NCBI RefSeq assembly: GCF_015352985.1
Contig: NZ_JACYXF010000010.1
Coordinates: 94,330-158,329, forward strand
Origin: Noviherbaspirillum malthae
Lineage (GTDB): Bacteria; Pseudomonadota; Gammaproteobacteria; Burkholderiales; Burkholderiaceae_D
Direction: 5' to 3'
DNA length: 64,000 nt
Shown here: positions 49,489 through 58,270 of the stretch, one piece after another
How positions within the stretch are numbered: the stretch's first letter is position 1
How the letters are laid out: every line of letters begins with the position of its first letter
Notes under the pieces: model-generated
Told to the model about the DNA's origin: nothing
The model's input: the letters and a program-made list of their open reading frames with translations, nothing else
Database searches by the model: none
Translations under genes and position numbers: made by a program

Positions 49489-50358
49489 TCAGCTGCGAAT
49501 GGTTTTTCTTGCGGCCGCCGCAACCTCCTGCGGCACCACTGCCTGTACACGCGGCATCGTTTCGGACAGGAGTGCAGTCGGCAAATCCCATAGAAACCCT
49601 TGCACATGAATCGGCAACCCGGTGCGCGAAGCAATGCGCAGCAAGGCCTCGCGAGCCTCGCCGGTCTCCGCGCGCTTGAAGATGACGCGCACGCCGCGTT
49701 CCTCGCAGCGCGACAGCAGCTGTAGCACCGGAATGTCCTGCGAGAGCTGCCGCACGTCGAGCTTGATCACCTCGGGCCGCACCCTGTCCAGCAGGCTCAG
49801 CGCATCGTAGGCGTCGACAGCGTTGACCGCGATGCGAAAGCCGTTGCGCCGGTAGTTGTCGGCCACGTAATTGAGCAGCCAGCTCTGATGCTCGACGATG
49901 GCCGGCAGCTGCAAGACCACTTTTTCCTTGGGCAGGTCAAGCACCTTCAGCACGCGGCTGAACGCCGTGCCATGATTGCCCTCGACCGCTGCGAGCAGGC
50001 GCGCATGCACACTGAGGTAAAGGTCGCGGCCTTCCGCCGCCGGCTGCCGGAAGAAATTGATGGAGTGAAGCATGCGGCACAGGCGGTCGAGTTCGACCGA
50101 CTCGTCGTCGTTGGCCGCATGATCGAGAAGCTTCCACAGGCAGAGGCCCTGGTCGGTTTCCGAGTAGCTGCGGGCAAATCCCTCGTAGCCGACGACGGTG
50201 CCGGAATCCAGCCTGCGTATCGGCTGGAAGGCGCTGGTCAGGGTGGAGCTGAAATAACGCCCCTGGGCCCTGCCCTCGTCATCCAGCCAGACCTGCATGC
50301 CCGCCTGGCTATTACCATGAAGCTTCGATAAATAATGTTCCAGTCCGGGGTAAGGCAT
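49489..50358 (-). CDS. Degenerate EAL-domain protein in the sulfur cluster
   Basis: A 289-residue protein; the ATG at 50358 follows AAAGGAA and gives MPYPGLEHYLSKLHG. Fold and spacing match EAL (cyclic-di-GMP phosphodiesterase) domains, but the catalytic signature is eroded: the EAL triplet reads Glu59-Gly60-Phe61 (GYEGFARSY), the DDFG motif reads NAVDAY (179-184), and the AEGVET position reads FKRAET. Lys199 of VIKLDV and QGFLWDLP (253-260) remain. It is therefore probably not a phosphodiesterase but a binding or adaptor protein. It is the last gene of the sbp-ssu run, 138 bases after the molbindin gene. Confidence 0.85.
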   Translation of the reverse strand: MPYPGLEHYLSKLHGNSQAGMQVWLDDEGRAQGRYFSSTLTSAFQPIRRLDSGTVVGYEGFARSYSETDQGLCLWKLLDHAANDDESVELDRLCRMLHSINFFRQPAAEGRDLYLSVHARLLAAVEGNHGTAFSRVLKVLDLPKEKVVLQLPAIVEHQSWLLNYVADNYRRNGFRIAVNAVDAYDALSLLDRVRPEVIKLDVRQLSQDIPVLQLLSRCEERGVRVIFKRAETGEAREALLRIASRTGLPIHVQGFLWDLPTALLSETMPRVQAVVPQEVAAAARKTIRS

Positions 50359-50496
50359 GGAGAATTCCTTTGCTGGCCAAATGCGATGCGAAGCCGCCGG
50401 CATGTCGGCGCCGCTTCCCGATGCTCCTTCCTGCCGAGCGCAGGAAAAGGACCAGGCGGCGTCGCGCCGCGCATGCACGCGCAGGCCTCGATAAGC

Positions 50497-50712
50497 TTAC
50501 AGCTTGGCGATCGATACTTCGGTGGCCTTGACCAGCGCAACGACTTCCACGCCGGGAGCCAGGCCGAGATCGCGCACCGAGCGCGTGGTGATCACGGAAG
50601 TGACGATGCCCGCCGGTGTCTCGACATCGACTTCGGAAACGACCGGTCCGTCGATGATGGCCTTGACCTTGCCGCGGAACTGGTTGCGTACATTGATTGC
50701 CTGGATGCTCAT
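50497..50712 (-). CDS. Molbindin-like single TOBE-domain protein
   Basis: A 71-residue Mop-type protein. SIQAINVRNQFRGKVKAIID, VSEVDVETPAGIVTSVITTR and SVRDLGLAPGVEVVALVKAT are the standard segments of molbindins, small oligomers that bind molybdate or tungstate. GGAG precedes the ATG. In Burkholderiales a gene like this often follows ssuB; its link to sulfonate use is not explained. It lies 83 bases after ssuB. Confidence 0.88.
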   Translation of the reverse strand: MSIQAINVRNQFRGKVKAIIDGPVVSEVDVETPAGIVTSVITTRSVRDLGLAPGVEVVALVKATEVSIAKL

Positions 50713-50795
50713 GGTTTCTCCTTAGGGTGAGCGGTGATGAAAAGATGCCTGCAAAACTGTGTGATCAAACTGGAGGTTTACGCCTCCATCGGGCG

Positions 50796-51641
50796 TTAAA
50801 CGGCCCAGGCGACCTGGTTGACGGTCTTGTGCAGCGACACGTCGCCCAGCGCGCCGTCGGGCCGCGATGCGGGATGCTTCAATACGCGAGACAGGATGAA
50901 TTCTTCCAGCTGCGCGAACGCGGCATGTCCCCTCGCACGCGGCCGGGGCAGCGTGATGCGCTCGTCGAGCGTGATGCGGCCGTCCTCGATCAGCACCACC
51001 CGGTCGGCAAGCGCAATGGCTTCCTGCACGTCGTGCGTCACCAGCACCGCCGTGAAACCGCGCTGCTGCCAGAGCGATTCGATGAGCTGCTGCATTTCGA
51101 TGCGGGTCAGCGCATCGAGTGCGCCCAGCGGCTCGTCGAGCAGCAATAGTTCCGGGTCATGCACCAGAGCACGCGCCAGCGCAACACGCTGACGCTGGCC
51201 GCCGGACAGCACCGCCGGCCATTCGCGGCCGCGTTCCTTCAGGCCGACGTTCTGCAACACCTGCTCCGCCTTCGCGACGCCGCCGGCCAAGCCGAGGGCG
51301 ACATTGTCGAGCACGCGCTTCCAAGGCAGCAGGCGGGAATCCTGGAACATGATGCGCGTATCGGCCTTGCGTGAAACGCCGTCCTTGCCGCTGAAACGGA
51401 TCTCGCCGCCGTCCGACGATTCCAGCCCGGCAACCAGACGCAGCAGGGTGCTCTTGCCGCAGCCGCTGCGTCCGACCACGGCAACGAATTCGCCCGATTC
51501 GATGTGCAGGTCCACCGCCTTGAGCACGTCGCGGCCGCTGTAGGATTTCCATACGTCCTGCACGCCGACGCGCACGCCTATCCTGCCCGTCTCGCCTGCA
51601 GTGGTTTGTACTTCGCGGTGTTCGTTCCTGTCGTTGAGCAT
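50796..51641 (-). CDS. ssuB: Aliphatic sulfonate ABC transporter ATPase
   Basis: A 281-residue ATPase energising sulfonate uptake. Walker [10 protein letters not shown], signature [15 protein letters not shown] and Walker [13 protein letters not shown] are intact, with switch His in [17 protein letters not shown]. The frame is open far upstream into ssuC; the ATG at 51641 ([14 protein letters not shown]) gives a normal family length. It lies 43 bases after ssuC. Confidence 0.95.
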   Translation of the reverse strand: MLNDRNEHREVQTTAGETGRIGVRVGVQDVWKSYSGRDVLKAVDLHIESGEFVAVVGRSGCGKSTLLRLVAGLESSDGGEIRFSGKDGVSRKADTRIMFQDSRLLPWKRVLDNVALGLAGGVAKAEQVLQNVGLKERGREWPAVLSGGQRQRVALARALVHDPELLLLDEPLGALDALTRIEMQQLIESLWQQRGFTAVLVTHDVQEAIALADRVVLIEDGRITLDERITLPRPRARGHAAFAQLEEFILSRVLKHPASRPDGALGDVSLHKTVNQVAWAV

Positions 51642-51684
51642 GATGTTTGCCTTGCGCCGAGTTTTGTTTGAAATGTTCGCTTGC

Positions 51685-52515
51685 CTACTGATATCCGGGA
51701 TGCCAGCGCAGCGCGTAGCTTTCCACCATGCGCGCCAGCACATCGGCGAGCTTGCCCAGCAATGCGTACAGCAGGATGCCGACCAGCACGACATCGGTCT
51801 GCAGGAATTCACGGGCATTCATGGTCATGTAGCCGATGCCGGACTGCGCCGAGATGGTCTCCGAGACGATCAGCAGCACCCATACCAGGCCGAGCGAGAA
51901 ACGTACGCCGACGAGAATCGACGGCAGTGCGCCCGGCAGGATCACGTCGCGGTACAGCGCCCAGCCCGACAGGCCGTAGCTGCGCGCCATCTCGATCAAG
52001 CCCTTGTCCACCGAGCGGATGCCGTGAAAGGTATTCAGATAGACCGGGAAGAACACGCCGATCGAGACCAGGAAGAGCTTCGCGGTTTCGTCGATGCCGA
52101 ACCACAGGATCACCAGCGGAATCAGCGCCAGCGCCGGAATGTTGCGGATCATCTGTATCGTCGTGTCGAGCAGGGTTTCGGCCTGCTTGAACGTGCCTGT
52201 CAGCAGCCCGAGCAGAAGGCCGAGGCCGCCGCCCACCGCGAAAGCCGACAGCGCGCGCCAGGCACTGGTCTTCACATGCAGCCAGAGTTCGCCGGAGGCC
52301 GTCAATGTCCATGCCGACTTGAGCACCGCGAACGGTTCCGGCAGGATGCGGCTGGACAGCCAGCCGAGCTGGGCGGAAATCTGCCATACCGCGACCAGGA
52401 CGACCGGTACGATCCAGGGCGACAGCTTGCCCAGGGCGATGCGGTGCCAGGCGGGTTTGCGCTGCGCCCTGGCGGGCGGGGTGAGAGCTTCGAAATCTGC
52501 TGTGGTGACGTGCAT
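51685..52515 (-). CDS. ssuC: Aliphatic sulfonate ABC transporter permease
   Basis: A 276-residue inner-membrane permease with about six helices. The EAA loop is [20 protein letters not shown] followed by GALPSILVG, and [14 protein letters not shown] is the SsuC C-terminal segment. Start at ATG 52515 ([11 protein letters not shown]) with AAGAAAGA ahead; an ATG at 52575 in the same frame is less likely. The gap to ssuD (229 bases) is unusually long for this operon and contains a repeat element. Confidence 0.94.
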   Translation of the reverse strand: MHVTTADFEALTPPARAQRKPAWHRIALGKLSPWIVPVVLVAVWQISAQLGWLSSRILPEPFAVLKSAWTLTASGELWLHVKTSAWRALSAFAVGGGLGLLLGLLTGTFKQAETLLDTTIQMIRNIPALALIPLVILWFGIDETAKLFLVSIGVFFPVYLNTFHGIRSVDKGLIEMARSYGLSGWALYRDVILPGALPSILVGVRFSLGLVWVLLIVSETISAQSGIGYMTMNAREFLQTDVVLVGILLYALLGKLADVLARMVESYALRWHPGYQ

Positions 52516-52604
52516 GGTGGTCTTTCTTATCGCTATGGGTGCTTTCATGCTGCCCGTTGAAGGCTGGGATCTCAAATATCAGTTGACAGCGCCTCTCTTG
52601 CGAG

Positions 52605-52725
52605 CTCCCTCATCCCCAACCCTCGCTCCGCGCCCCACGCCTTGGCTTGCAAGCCAAGGCGGCTCCGGCAGCGCAAACCATGGTTTGCGAAACCCTGCCT
52701 CTGCCCCGCCTGCGGGAGAAGGGAG
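52605..52725. repeat. Palindromic interspersed repeat between ssuD and ssuC
   Basis: The element is bounded by CTCCCT (52605-52610) and its complement AGGGAG (52720-52725). Inside are two perfect 18 bp palindromes: CTTGGCTTGCAAGCCAAG (52641-52658) and CGCAAACCATGGTTTGCG (52672-52689). Segments of it (CTTGCA, GGCGGCTCCG, GCGCAA..CATG..TTGC, AAACCC.TGC) recur in order, on the other strand, in the tandem array at 63648-63870, so both belong to one repeat family. It interrupts the ssuD-ssuC spacer of the operon. Confidence 0.75.
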
Positions 52726-52744
52726 TAAAAGCTTTAGTGCGTTC

Positions 52745-53899
52745 TTAACTCTGAGATACCTTTGGCAAAATGTCGCTCGCAACCATCTCGCCGAACGGTC
52801 CGGTGAGTGAACCTTCCTGCTGCGCTGCCCGTGACTTGCCGATCAGCGGAAACACCAGTTCCGCAAATCGGTAAGACTCTTCGAGATGCGGATAACCCGA
52901 CAGGATGAAGGTCTCGATCCCGAGATCCGCATATTCCTTCATGCGCGCAGCCACGGTCTCCGGATCGCCGACCAGCGCGGTGCCGGCACCGCCGCGCACC
53001 AGTCCGACGCCTGCCCACAGGTTGGGCGACACTTCCAGCTTGTCGCGGCGGCCGCCATGCAGCGCCGCCATGCGCTTCTGGCCGACGGAGTCCATCTTGG
53101 CGAATGCCGCCTGCGCCTTGGCGATCACCTCGTCGTCGAGATGGCCGATCAGTTCATCAGCTGCCTTCCACGCCGCTTCATTCGTCTCGCGAACGATCAC
53201 ATGCAGTCGGATACCAAAGCGTACGGTGCGGCCGTGCTTGGCGGCGCGCGCGCGGATGTCTGCAAGCTTTTCCGCCACTGCTGCCGGCGGTTCGCCCCAG
53301 GTGAGATAGACATCGACCTGCTCCGCCGCGAGATCATGCGCGGCTTCCGACGAGCCGCCGAAGTACAGCGGCGGGTAAGGCTTCTGCACCGGCGGGAACA
53401 TGGTCTTCGCACCCTTCACCTTGATGTGCTTGCCGTCGTAGTCGAAGCCGCTAGCGCCGCCCTCACCCGACAATGCCGCGCGCCAGACGCGCAGGAATTC
53501 GGACGAGATCTCGTAGCGTGTTTCATGGTCCGCGAACAGTCCGTCCGCTTCCAGTTCGCCCTGATCGCCGCCGGTGACGACATTGACCAGCAGGCGGCCA
53601 TTGGAAAGACGATCAAAGGTAGCGGCGGTGCGTACGGCCAGGCCCGGCGTGCTCAGACCCGGTCGGATCGCCACCAGGAACTTGAGATTCCTGGTGGCGC
53701 CGATGAGACTGGATGCGACTACCCAGGGATCTTCGCAGGAGCGGCCGGTGGGGATCAGCACGCCGTCGTAACCATTGGTGTCGGCGGCCACGGCGATCTG
53801 CTTGAGATAGTCGTAATTGACCGAGCGCGCTCCTTTTGTGGTGCCCAGGTAGCGGCTGTCGCCATGCGTGGGCAGGAACCAGAAAACATTGAGACTCAT
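52745..53899 (-). CDS. ssuD: FMNH2-dependent alkanesulfonate monooxygenase
   Basis: A 384-residue luciferase-fold enzyme that cleaves alkanesulfonates to aldehyde and sulfite using FMNH2 from SsuE. Family segments include [70 protein letters not shown] and the C-terminal [20 protein letters not shown]. Length matches Escherichia coli SsuD (381). The ssuA stop is 60 bases upstream. Confidence 0.96.
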   Translation of the reverse strand: MSLNVFWFLPTHGDSRYLGTTKGARSVNYDYLKQIAVAADTNGYDGVLIPTGRSCEDPWVVASSLIGATRNLKFLVAIRPGLSTPGLAVRTAATFDRLSNGRLLVNVVTGGDQGELEADGLFADHETRYEISSEFLRVWRAALSGEGGASGFDYDGKHIKVKGAKTMFPPVQKPYPPLYFGGSSEAAHDLAAEQVDVYLTWGEPPAAVAEKLADIRARAAKHGRTVRFGIRLHVIVRETNEAAWKAADELIGHLDDEVIAKAQAAFAKMDSVGQKRMAALHGGRRDKLEVSPNLWAGVGLVRGGAGTALVGDPETVAARMKEYADLGIETFILSGYPHLEESYRFAELVFPLIGKSRAAQQEGSLTGPFGEMVASDILPKVSQS

Positions 53900-53959
53900 G
53901 CTGTACTCCTTGTCTTGTTATGCACGGGCGGCGATGCAATGCATAGCGCCGCCGCAGGA

Positions 53960-54937
53960 TCAGAGCTTGACCGCGGGTGCGGCATCCTTGACGTTGATTT
54001 TCTTGGGGATGAGCTTGAGATCGGCGAACACATCGGCGATCTTCTGCTGCTCGGCCAGCACCGCATCGCTGACCGGCGCAACGCCGTAGCTGTAGCGGTT
54101 GGCGGCCAGTTCCACCACCTCGGCCGGCAGGCCGACCTGCGACGACAGAATGGAAGCGACTTCCTTGATGTTCTTTGCGCTCCATTCATCCACCTTGACC
54201 AGTTCATCAAGCACGATGCGGATGATGTCGGTGTTCTTTTCCGCATAGGGGCGCGACGCCAGGAAGAACTGGTGATTCGCAACCAGGCCCTTGCCGTCCG
54301 CAAGAATGCGCGCGCCGAGCTGTTTTTCCGCTGCGGCGAGGAAGGGGTCCCAGATGACCCAGGCGTCCACGCTGCCGCGCTCAAAGGCGGCGCGCGCATC
54401 GGACGGCGGCAGATAGACCACTTGCACATCCTTGTAGTCGAGGCCGGCCTTTTCCAGTGCCTTGACCAGCAGGTAGTGCACATTCGAGCCCTTGTTGAGC
54501 GCAACCTTCTTGCCCTTCAGGTCAGCCACGGTTTTCAGCGTGGAAGTCTTCGGCACGACGATGGCTTCCGACAGCGGCGCGGGCGGTTCGTTGGCGACAT
54601 ACACCAGGTTTGCGCCGGCGGCCTGGGCGAAGATCGGCGGCGCTTCGCCGACGGTGCCGAAATCGATGCTGCCCACGTTCAAACCTTCAAGCAGCACCGG
54701 CCCGGCCGGAAACTCCGTCCACTTGACTTCGACGCCCTGCGCCGCAAGCCGCTTTTCCAGCGTGCCGCGCGCCTTGAGAATGGTCAGGGTGCCGTACTTC
54801 TGGTAGCCGATGCGCAGCGTCGACTTGTTCTGCGCCAGCGCCCACGCCGGCAGCGATGAAGCGACTGCGCCGACTGCTGCAGCGGACAGGAGGCCGAGCG
54901 TGCGCCGCTTGGCAAGGCGTTTGTCATTGACGTTCAT
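53960..54937 (-). CDS. ssuA: Aliphatic sulfonate ABC transporter binding protein
   Basis: A 325-residue periplasmic binding protein. The ATG at 54937 (MNVNDKRLAKRRTLGLLSAA) follows AAAGGAA. The leader has an Arg-Arg pair before the hydrophobic core, so Tat export is possible, and cleavage after ALA-Q near residue 36 is likely. The mature chain starts STLRIGYQKYGTLTILKARG, the SsuA hallmark, and contains SIDFGTVGEAPPIFAQAAGA. The 268-base spacer to ssuE contains a 9 bp tandem repeat. Confidence 0.94.
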   Translation of the reverse strand: MNVNDKRLAKRRTLGLLSAAAVGAVASSLPAWALAQNKSTLRIGYQKYGTLTILKARGTLEKRLAAQGVEVKWTEFPAGPVLLEGLNVGSIDFGTVGEAPPIFAQAAGANLVYVANEPPAPLSEAIVVPKTSTLKTVADLKGKKVALNKGSNVHYLLVKALEKAGLDYKDVQVVYLPPSDARAAFERGSVDAWVIWDPFLAAAEKQLGARILADGKGLVANHQFFLASRPYAEKNTDIIRIVLDELVKVDEWSAKNIKEVASILSSQVGLPAEVVELAANRYSYGVAPVSDAVLAEQQKIADVFADLKLIPKKINVKDAAPAVKL

Positions 54938-54980
54938 TGCAGATTCCTTTCTTGCTCGCATGTTCTTGGTGTTATTGGTG

Positions 54981-55052
54981 CTGACTGTGCTGACTGTGCT
55001 GACTGTGCTGACTGTGCTGACTGTGCTGCCTGTGCTGCCTGTGCTGACTGTG
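54981..55052. repeat. 9 bp tandem repeat, eight units
   Basis: CTGACTGTG is repeated eight times head to tail; units six and seven (55026-55043) read CTGCCTGTG. It lies 43 bases upstream of the ssuA start, between ssuE and ssuA. The unit is a multiple of three, so an open frame runs through it (Leu-Thr-Val), but no real gene is indicated. Confidence 0.95.
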
Positions 55053-55177
55053 CAAATGGCACTATTGCCGTGCTTGAGATGTTTCGGGTAAAGGATTCCC
55101 CGCCGCCCTCTCGAGCGGTGTCTCGCCGGAATGAACCGGCTTGATGGAATGGGGATAATCAGGCTGCGTCAGCCGCG

Positions 55178-55199
55178 GCGGCCGCTTCCGGGCGGCCGC
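55178..55199 (-). terminator. GC-rich hairpin after ssuE
   Basis: GCGGCCGC (55178-55185) repeats at 55192-55199; being self-complementary, the two can pair around TTCCGG. It lies 6 bases beyond the ssuE stop on the minus strand. No U tract follows; it may attenuate transcription between ssuE and ssuA or protect the ssuE message. Confidence 0.4.
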
Positions 55200-55205
55200 G
55201 GGACA

Positions 55206-55805
55206 TCAGACGCTACATCGCACCTGAGCGAAAGGCACCGGAGTGAATTCGGTCGAAGAGGAAACGCTTGCCCTGCGCAGGGTGTGCAGATTGGCGGAAA
55301 GATGCTCTACGCCTTCGGTGACGCGCTGGGCGATCCCGGATTCGATCGCGAGCCCTTTCTCCGCATCCCAGACGATCTGGGCTTCGGTCGCATAAATGCT
55401 GGGCAGGACATGCTTGGCACCGAGCGCCGACAGCACCGGCCGCAACGCATAGTCGAGCGCCAGCATGTGCGACTGACTGCCGCCGGTCGCTAGCGGCAAT
55501 ACCAGCTTGCCGGCCAGGCCATCCTGCGGCAGCAGATCCAGGAAGGCCTTCAGGACGCCGCTGTAAGCCGCCTTGTACACCGGCGTGGAAATCACCACCG
55601 CCTCGGCGTCCCTGACCTGCTGCTGCGCCAGCTTGATGTCGGCGTTGTTGAAATCGGCTTGCAGCAGGGCCTGCGCCGGCAGGTCAAGCACATGCAGCTT
55701 GCTGTAGCGATGGCCGAGCGTCGCCAGCCTTTCGCCGACATGATGCAGCAGGCGCGTGGAGCGGGACGACAGCGACGGACTGCCGGCTAGCAGGAGAATG
55801 CTCAT
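55206..55805 (-). CDS. ssuE: NADPH-dependent FMN reductase of the sulfonate system
   Basis: A 199-residue flavodoxin-fold reductase that supplies FMNH2 to SsuD. MSILLLAGSPSLSSRSTRLL (phosphate loop), VVISTPVYKAAYSGVLKAFL with DLLPQDGLAGK, and LPLATGGSQSHMLALDYALR are typical SsuE segments. It starts 28 bases after the sbp stop, so sbp and ssuE are probably cotranscribed. Confidence 0.94.
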   Translation of the reverse strand: MSILLLAGSPSLSSRSTRLLHHVGERLATLGHRYSKLHVLDLPAQALLQADFNNADIKLAQQQVRDAEAVVISTPVYKAAYSGVLKAFLDLLPQDGLAGKLVLPLATGGSQSHMLALDYALRPVLSALGAKHVLPSIYATEAQIVWDAEKGLAIESGIAQRVTEGVEHLSANLHTLRRASVSSSTEFTPVPFAQVRCSV

Positions 55806-55833
55806 GTTGATTCCCGATCGATTTCAGCGTCGC

Positions 55834-56841
55834 TTACTTGCGGCCAGGTTGATAGATCTGGTCGAAGGAACCGCCGTCGGCGAAGTGCGCCTTCTGAGCC
55901 TTGGTCCAGCCGCCGAACACTTCATCGATGGTGAACAGCTTCACCTTCGGGAACTGCGCTTCATATTTCTTGCCGACCTTGTCGGAGATGGGGCGGTAGT
56001 AATTCTGCGCTGCGATCTCCTGGCCTGCATCGGTGTACAGGAACTGCAGGTAGGCCTCCGCCGCCTTGCGCGTGCCGCGCTTGTCGACGACCTTGTCCAC
56101 CACCGCAACCGGCGGCTCGGCCAGGATGCTCTGCTGAGGCGCCACCACTTCAAACTTGTCCGGGCCGAGTTCCTTGATGGCGAGGATGGCTTCGTTTTCC
56201 CAGGCGATCAGCACGTCGCCGATGCCGCGCTCGACGAAGGTAGTGGTCGCACCGCGGGCGCCGGAATCCAGCACCGGCACGTTCTTGAACAGGCGGCCAA
56301 CGAACTCCTTGGCCGTCGCGTCGCTGCCGTTGGGCTGCTTCAGCGCATAGCCCCACGCGGCGAGGTAATTCCAGCGCGCACCGCCGGAGGTCTTGGGATT
56401 CGGCGTGATGACGGAAACGCCCGGCTTCACCAGGTCGGCCCAGTCCTTGATGCCTTTCGGATTGCCCTTGCGGACGAGGAAGACGATAGTCGAGGTGTAC
56501 GGCGAGCTGTTGTGCGGCAGACGCTTCTGCCAGTCTTTCGCCAGCAGGCCCTTGTCGGCGATTTCATCGATGTCGTAGGCCAGCGCCAGGGTAACGACGT
56601 CGGCATCCAGGCCATCGATCACGGAACGCGCCTGCTTGCCGGAGCCGCCGTGGGATTGCTTGATGGTGAGGTTGTCGCCGCTCGTTGCCTTCCATTGCTT
56701 GGCGAATTCCTTGTTGACGTCCTGGTAAAGCTCGCGCGTCGGATCGTAGGAAACGTTGAGGAGGTTGACATTCGCGGCCCAGGCAGCCGGAGCGGCGAGC
56801 GCAAGTGCGAGAACGGAAGGAATAAGTTTCTTGAGCAGCAT
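55834..56841 (-). CDS. sbp: Periplasmic sulfate-binding protein
   Basis: A 335-residue binding protein for the CysTWA sulfate importer. A clear signal peptide ([20 protein letters not shown], cleavage after AWA-A) precedes [20 protein letters not shown], the Sbp/CysP N-terminal signature; [17 protein letters not shown] and [11 protein letters not shown] hold sulfate-contact regions. AGGGAGA lies just ahead of the ATG. It heads the sulfur run and is separated from cysTWA by the ssu genes. Confidence 0.96.
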   Translation of the reverse strand: MLLKKLIPSVLALALAAPAAWAANVNLLNVSYDPTRELYQDVNKEFAKQWKATSGDNLTIKQSHGGSGKQARSVIDGLDADVVTLALAYDIDEIADKGLLAKDWQKRLPHNSSPYTSTIVFLVRKGNPKGIKDWADLVKPGVSVITPNPKTSGGARWNYLAAWGYALKQPNGSDATAKEFVGRLFKNVPVLDSGARGATTTFVERGIGDVLIAWENEAILAIKELGPDKFEVVAPQQSILAEPPVAVVDKVVDKRGTRKAAEAYLQFLYTDAGQEIAAQNYYRPISDKVGKKYEAQFPKVKLFTIDEVFGGWTKAQKAHFADGGSFDQIYQPGRK

Positions 56842-56905
56842 TTCTAGTCTCCCTGGACATGGTTCGATTGCAATGTCGACAGGTTAAAGAAACGCTTATG
56901 GAATT

Positions 56906-56912
56906 AGAACGA
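56906..56912 (-). promoter_or_regulatory. Candidate sulfur-regulon motif upstream of sbp
   Basis: TCGTTCT on the minus strand, preceded by CTAT and followed by an A/T-rich tract, lies 65-71 bases before the sbp ATG, matching the cysT upstream region. A related core (CGTTC) is found 57-61 bases before the second sulfonate binding protein gene (61443-61447). Confidence 0.35.
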
Positions 56913-57035
56913 ATAGTTTTGAGGGTCTTTATGAGTTTTATAGATATCAAGGAAAAATATGGCTTCTTTCCAAGTGACATAGTGCTTAAATCTCAGAACG
57001 TACCCAGACACAAATACCAATATCTTTAAGCTTGC

Positions 57036-57070
57036 AAAAAAAAGCCCATTATCAGAAGGTAATGGGCTTT
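57036..57070 (-). terminator. Rho-independent terminator of the pilin gene
   Basis: AAAGCCCATTA (57041-57051) pairs with TAATGGGCTTT (57060-57070) over an 8-base loop; the A run at 57036-57043 gives a U tract on the minus strand, 37 bases after the pilin stop. Confidence 0.9.
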
Positions 57071-57106
57071 TATATCAAATAGTCTTTCAGGACTACATTT
57101 TACGTA

Positions 57107-57583
57107 TTAGCTTTTCGGACGATATTTTTCAGCAACTGTTCCTGTAATTGCCCAAGTTGTTCCAGCAGCACCGCAAGTCGCAGTATAAATAATTGTCGCA
57201 TCTTCAGCGATAGCAGATCCGACCGCTTTCATGGCAATAGTAACCGTGCCGGAAGTTGCAGAAGTTGACGCTGCAGTAACAGATTTAGTGTACGTTCCTG
57301 CATAGGATGTAGCAGCTTCCAAGCCAAGCGCTGTGTTAGTGGTACTTGCACCAGCAGGAAACAGATTGCCTTCACTGCAAGCAACGCCCATTGATGTCCG
57401 ATGCGGTGATGAGAGACTTACAGCCTCTTGTACTTTAGCTTTGACGGTGTAGTCTTGATATGCTGGCAACGCCACCGCCGCCAAAATACCAATGATCGCC
57501 ACAACGATCATCAATTCAATCAGGGTGAAACCCTTCTGTACGTTTGCCTTCATCTGTGCCGGTTTGAACTGTTGCAGTTTCAT
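57107..57583 (-). CDS. pilA: Type IV major pilin
   Basis: A 158-residue type IVa prepilin. The processing site [19 protein letters not shown] is perfect, with Glu5 of the mature protein. The ATG at 57583 has GGGAGAAT ahead and gives an 18-residue leader; the internal Met11 would give the shorter classic leader but lacks a ribosome site. The mature globular part is Ala/Thr/Ser-rich, with two Cys (VACSEGN and ATCGAAG) likely closing a disulfide loop. The gene is AT-richer than its neighbours, as pilin genes often are. No other pilus gene is nearby. Confidence 0.94.
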   Translation of the reverse strand: MKLQQFKPAQMKANVQKGFTLIELMIVVAIIGILAAVALPAYQDYTVKAKVQEAVSLSSPHRTSMGVACSEGNLFPAGASTTNTALGLEAATSYAGTYTKSVTAASTSATSGTVTIAMKAVGSAIAEDATIIYTATCGAAGTTWAITGTVAEKYRPKS

Positions 57584-57639
57584 AGGATTCTCCCTTGGTT
57601 AATCAATTCGGCGGTCTCTACCGCGCTGATTTCCTATTA

Positions 57640-57654
57640 GCAGCTTGCGTGCCA
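57640..57654 (-). promoter_or_regulatory. Sigma-54 promoter of the pilin gene
   Basis: On the minus strand TGGCAC-GCAAG-CTGC matches the TGGCAC-N5-TTGC consensus with one mismatch; GG at 57653-57652 and GC at 57641-57640 have exact spacing. Transcription would begin near 57628, about 45 bases before the ATG. In other bacteria pilA is driven by RpoN and PilR. Confidence 0.75.
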
Positions 57655-57793
57655 GTAACAATTTGTGAGATTTTTCTTTGATTTTTCACAATGCCTGTGA
57701 TTTGATGCTGCCAAGTGCCGATTTTGCCGGTCAAAAAAGTCTGCCAAAAAGCTTGGCACGAACTCTTTCCTGCCAGAACCCATAGGAAATTAG

Positions 57794-58270
57794 ATGTTTG
57801 CTATCAGCCTTAACGCGGTGATTGCCTTAACCGATCAGAGCGAGCGGACGCTACGCAGGCGCATTGCCGATGGCAGCCTTCCCCGTGTGGCGGATGAAGG
57901 CGGCTCTTCCTATAAAACCCTCATTCCCTTCGAGGCCATCAGTCCGCAGCTTGTTGTGCCGTTGACAGGCGAGGAAGTGCAACTCGTCAAGGAAGCGGAT
58001 TCGGGCAACGCCAGCGCCCAGAATGATCTTGCCCTGATCCTGCTGGCTCACCGGAAACCGCAGGGTGCCCTGTATTGGCTGGAATTGGCGGCGAAGCAGG
58101 AATGCCCGGAAGCGATGCACTGGCTGGCCCGCTGTTATCTGGAAGGCAACGGCGTCGACCGGGATGAAAATCTCGGCTTGATGTGGCTGGCCAGGTCGGC
58201 GGCAGGCGGGCACCGGATTTCGCGGGAACAGGTAGAAGCGATGCGAGAATGCTTCATCCGCCATCATTGA
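57794..58270 (+). CDS. Sel1-repeat protein with MerR-like N-terminus
   Basis: A 158-residue protein divergent from pilA. Residues 1-40 (NAVIALTDQSERTLRRRIAD, then GSLPRV) look like a small excisionase/MerR-type helix-turn-helix. Residues 78-150 hold two Sel1-like repeats: ASAQNDLALILLAHRKPQGA and the CPEAMHWLARCYLEGNGVDR unit with LGLMWLARSAAGGH. Such proteins may bind DNA and a partner. Location next to pilA suggests a regulatory role there; this is inference. No ribosome site of note precedes the ATG. Confidence 0.7.
   Translation: MFAISLNAVIALTDQSERTLRRRIADGSLPRVADEGGSSYKTLIPFEAISPQLVVPLTGEEVQLVKEADSGNASAQNDLALILLAHRKPQGALYWLELAAKQECPEAMHWLARCYLEGNGVDRDENLGLMWLARSAAGGHRISREQVEAMRECFIRHH

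Noticed and set aside
52886..54859. 657-codon frame on the plus strand across ssuD and ssuA
   Set aside because: It crosses two well-supported genes on the other strand.
54810..55091. 93-codon frame with Leu-Thr-Val repeats
   Set aside because: It is the translation of the 9 bp tandem repeat and lacks a ribosome site; treated as a DNA repeat, not a gene.
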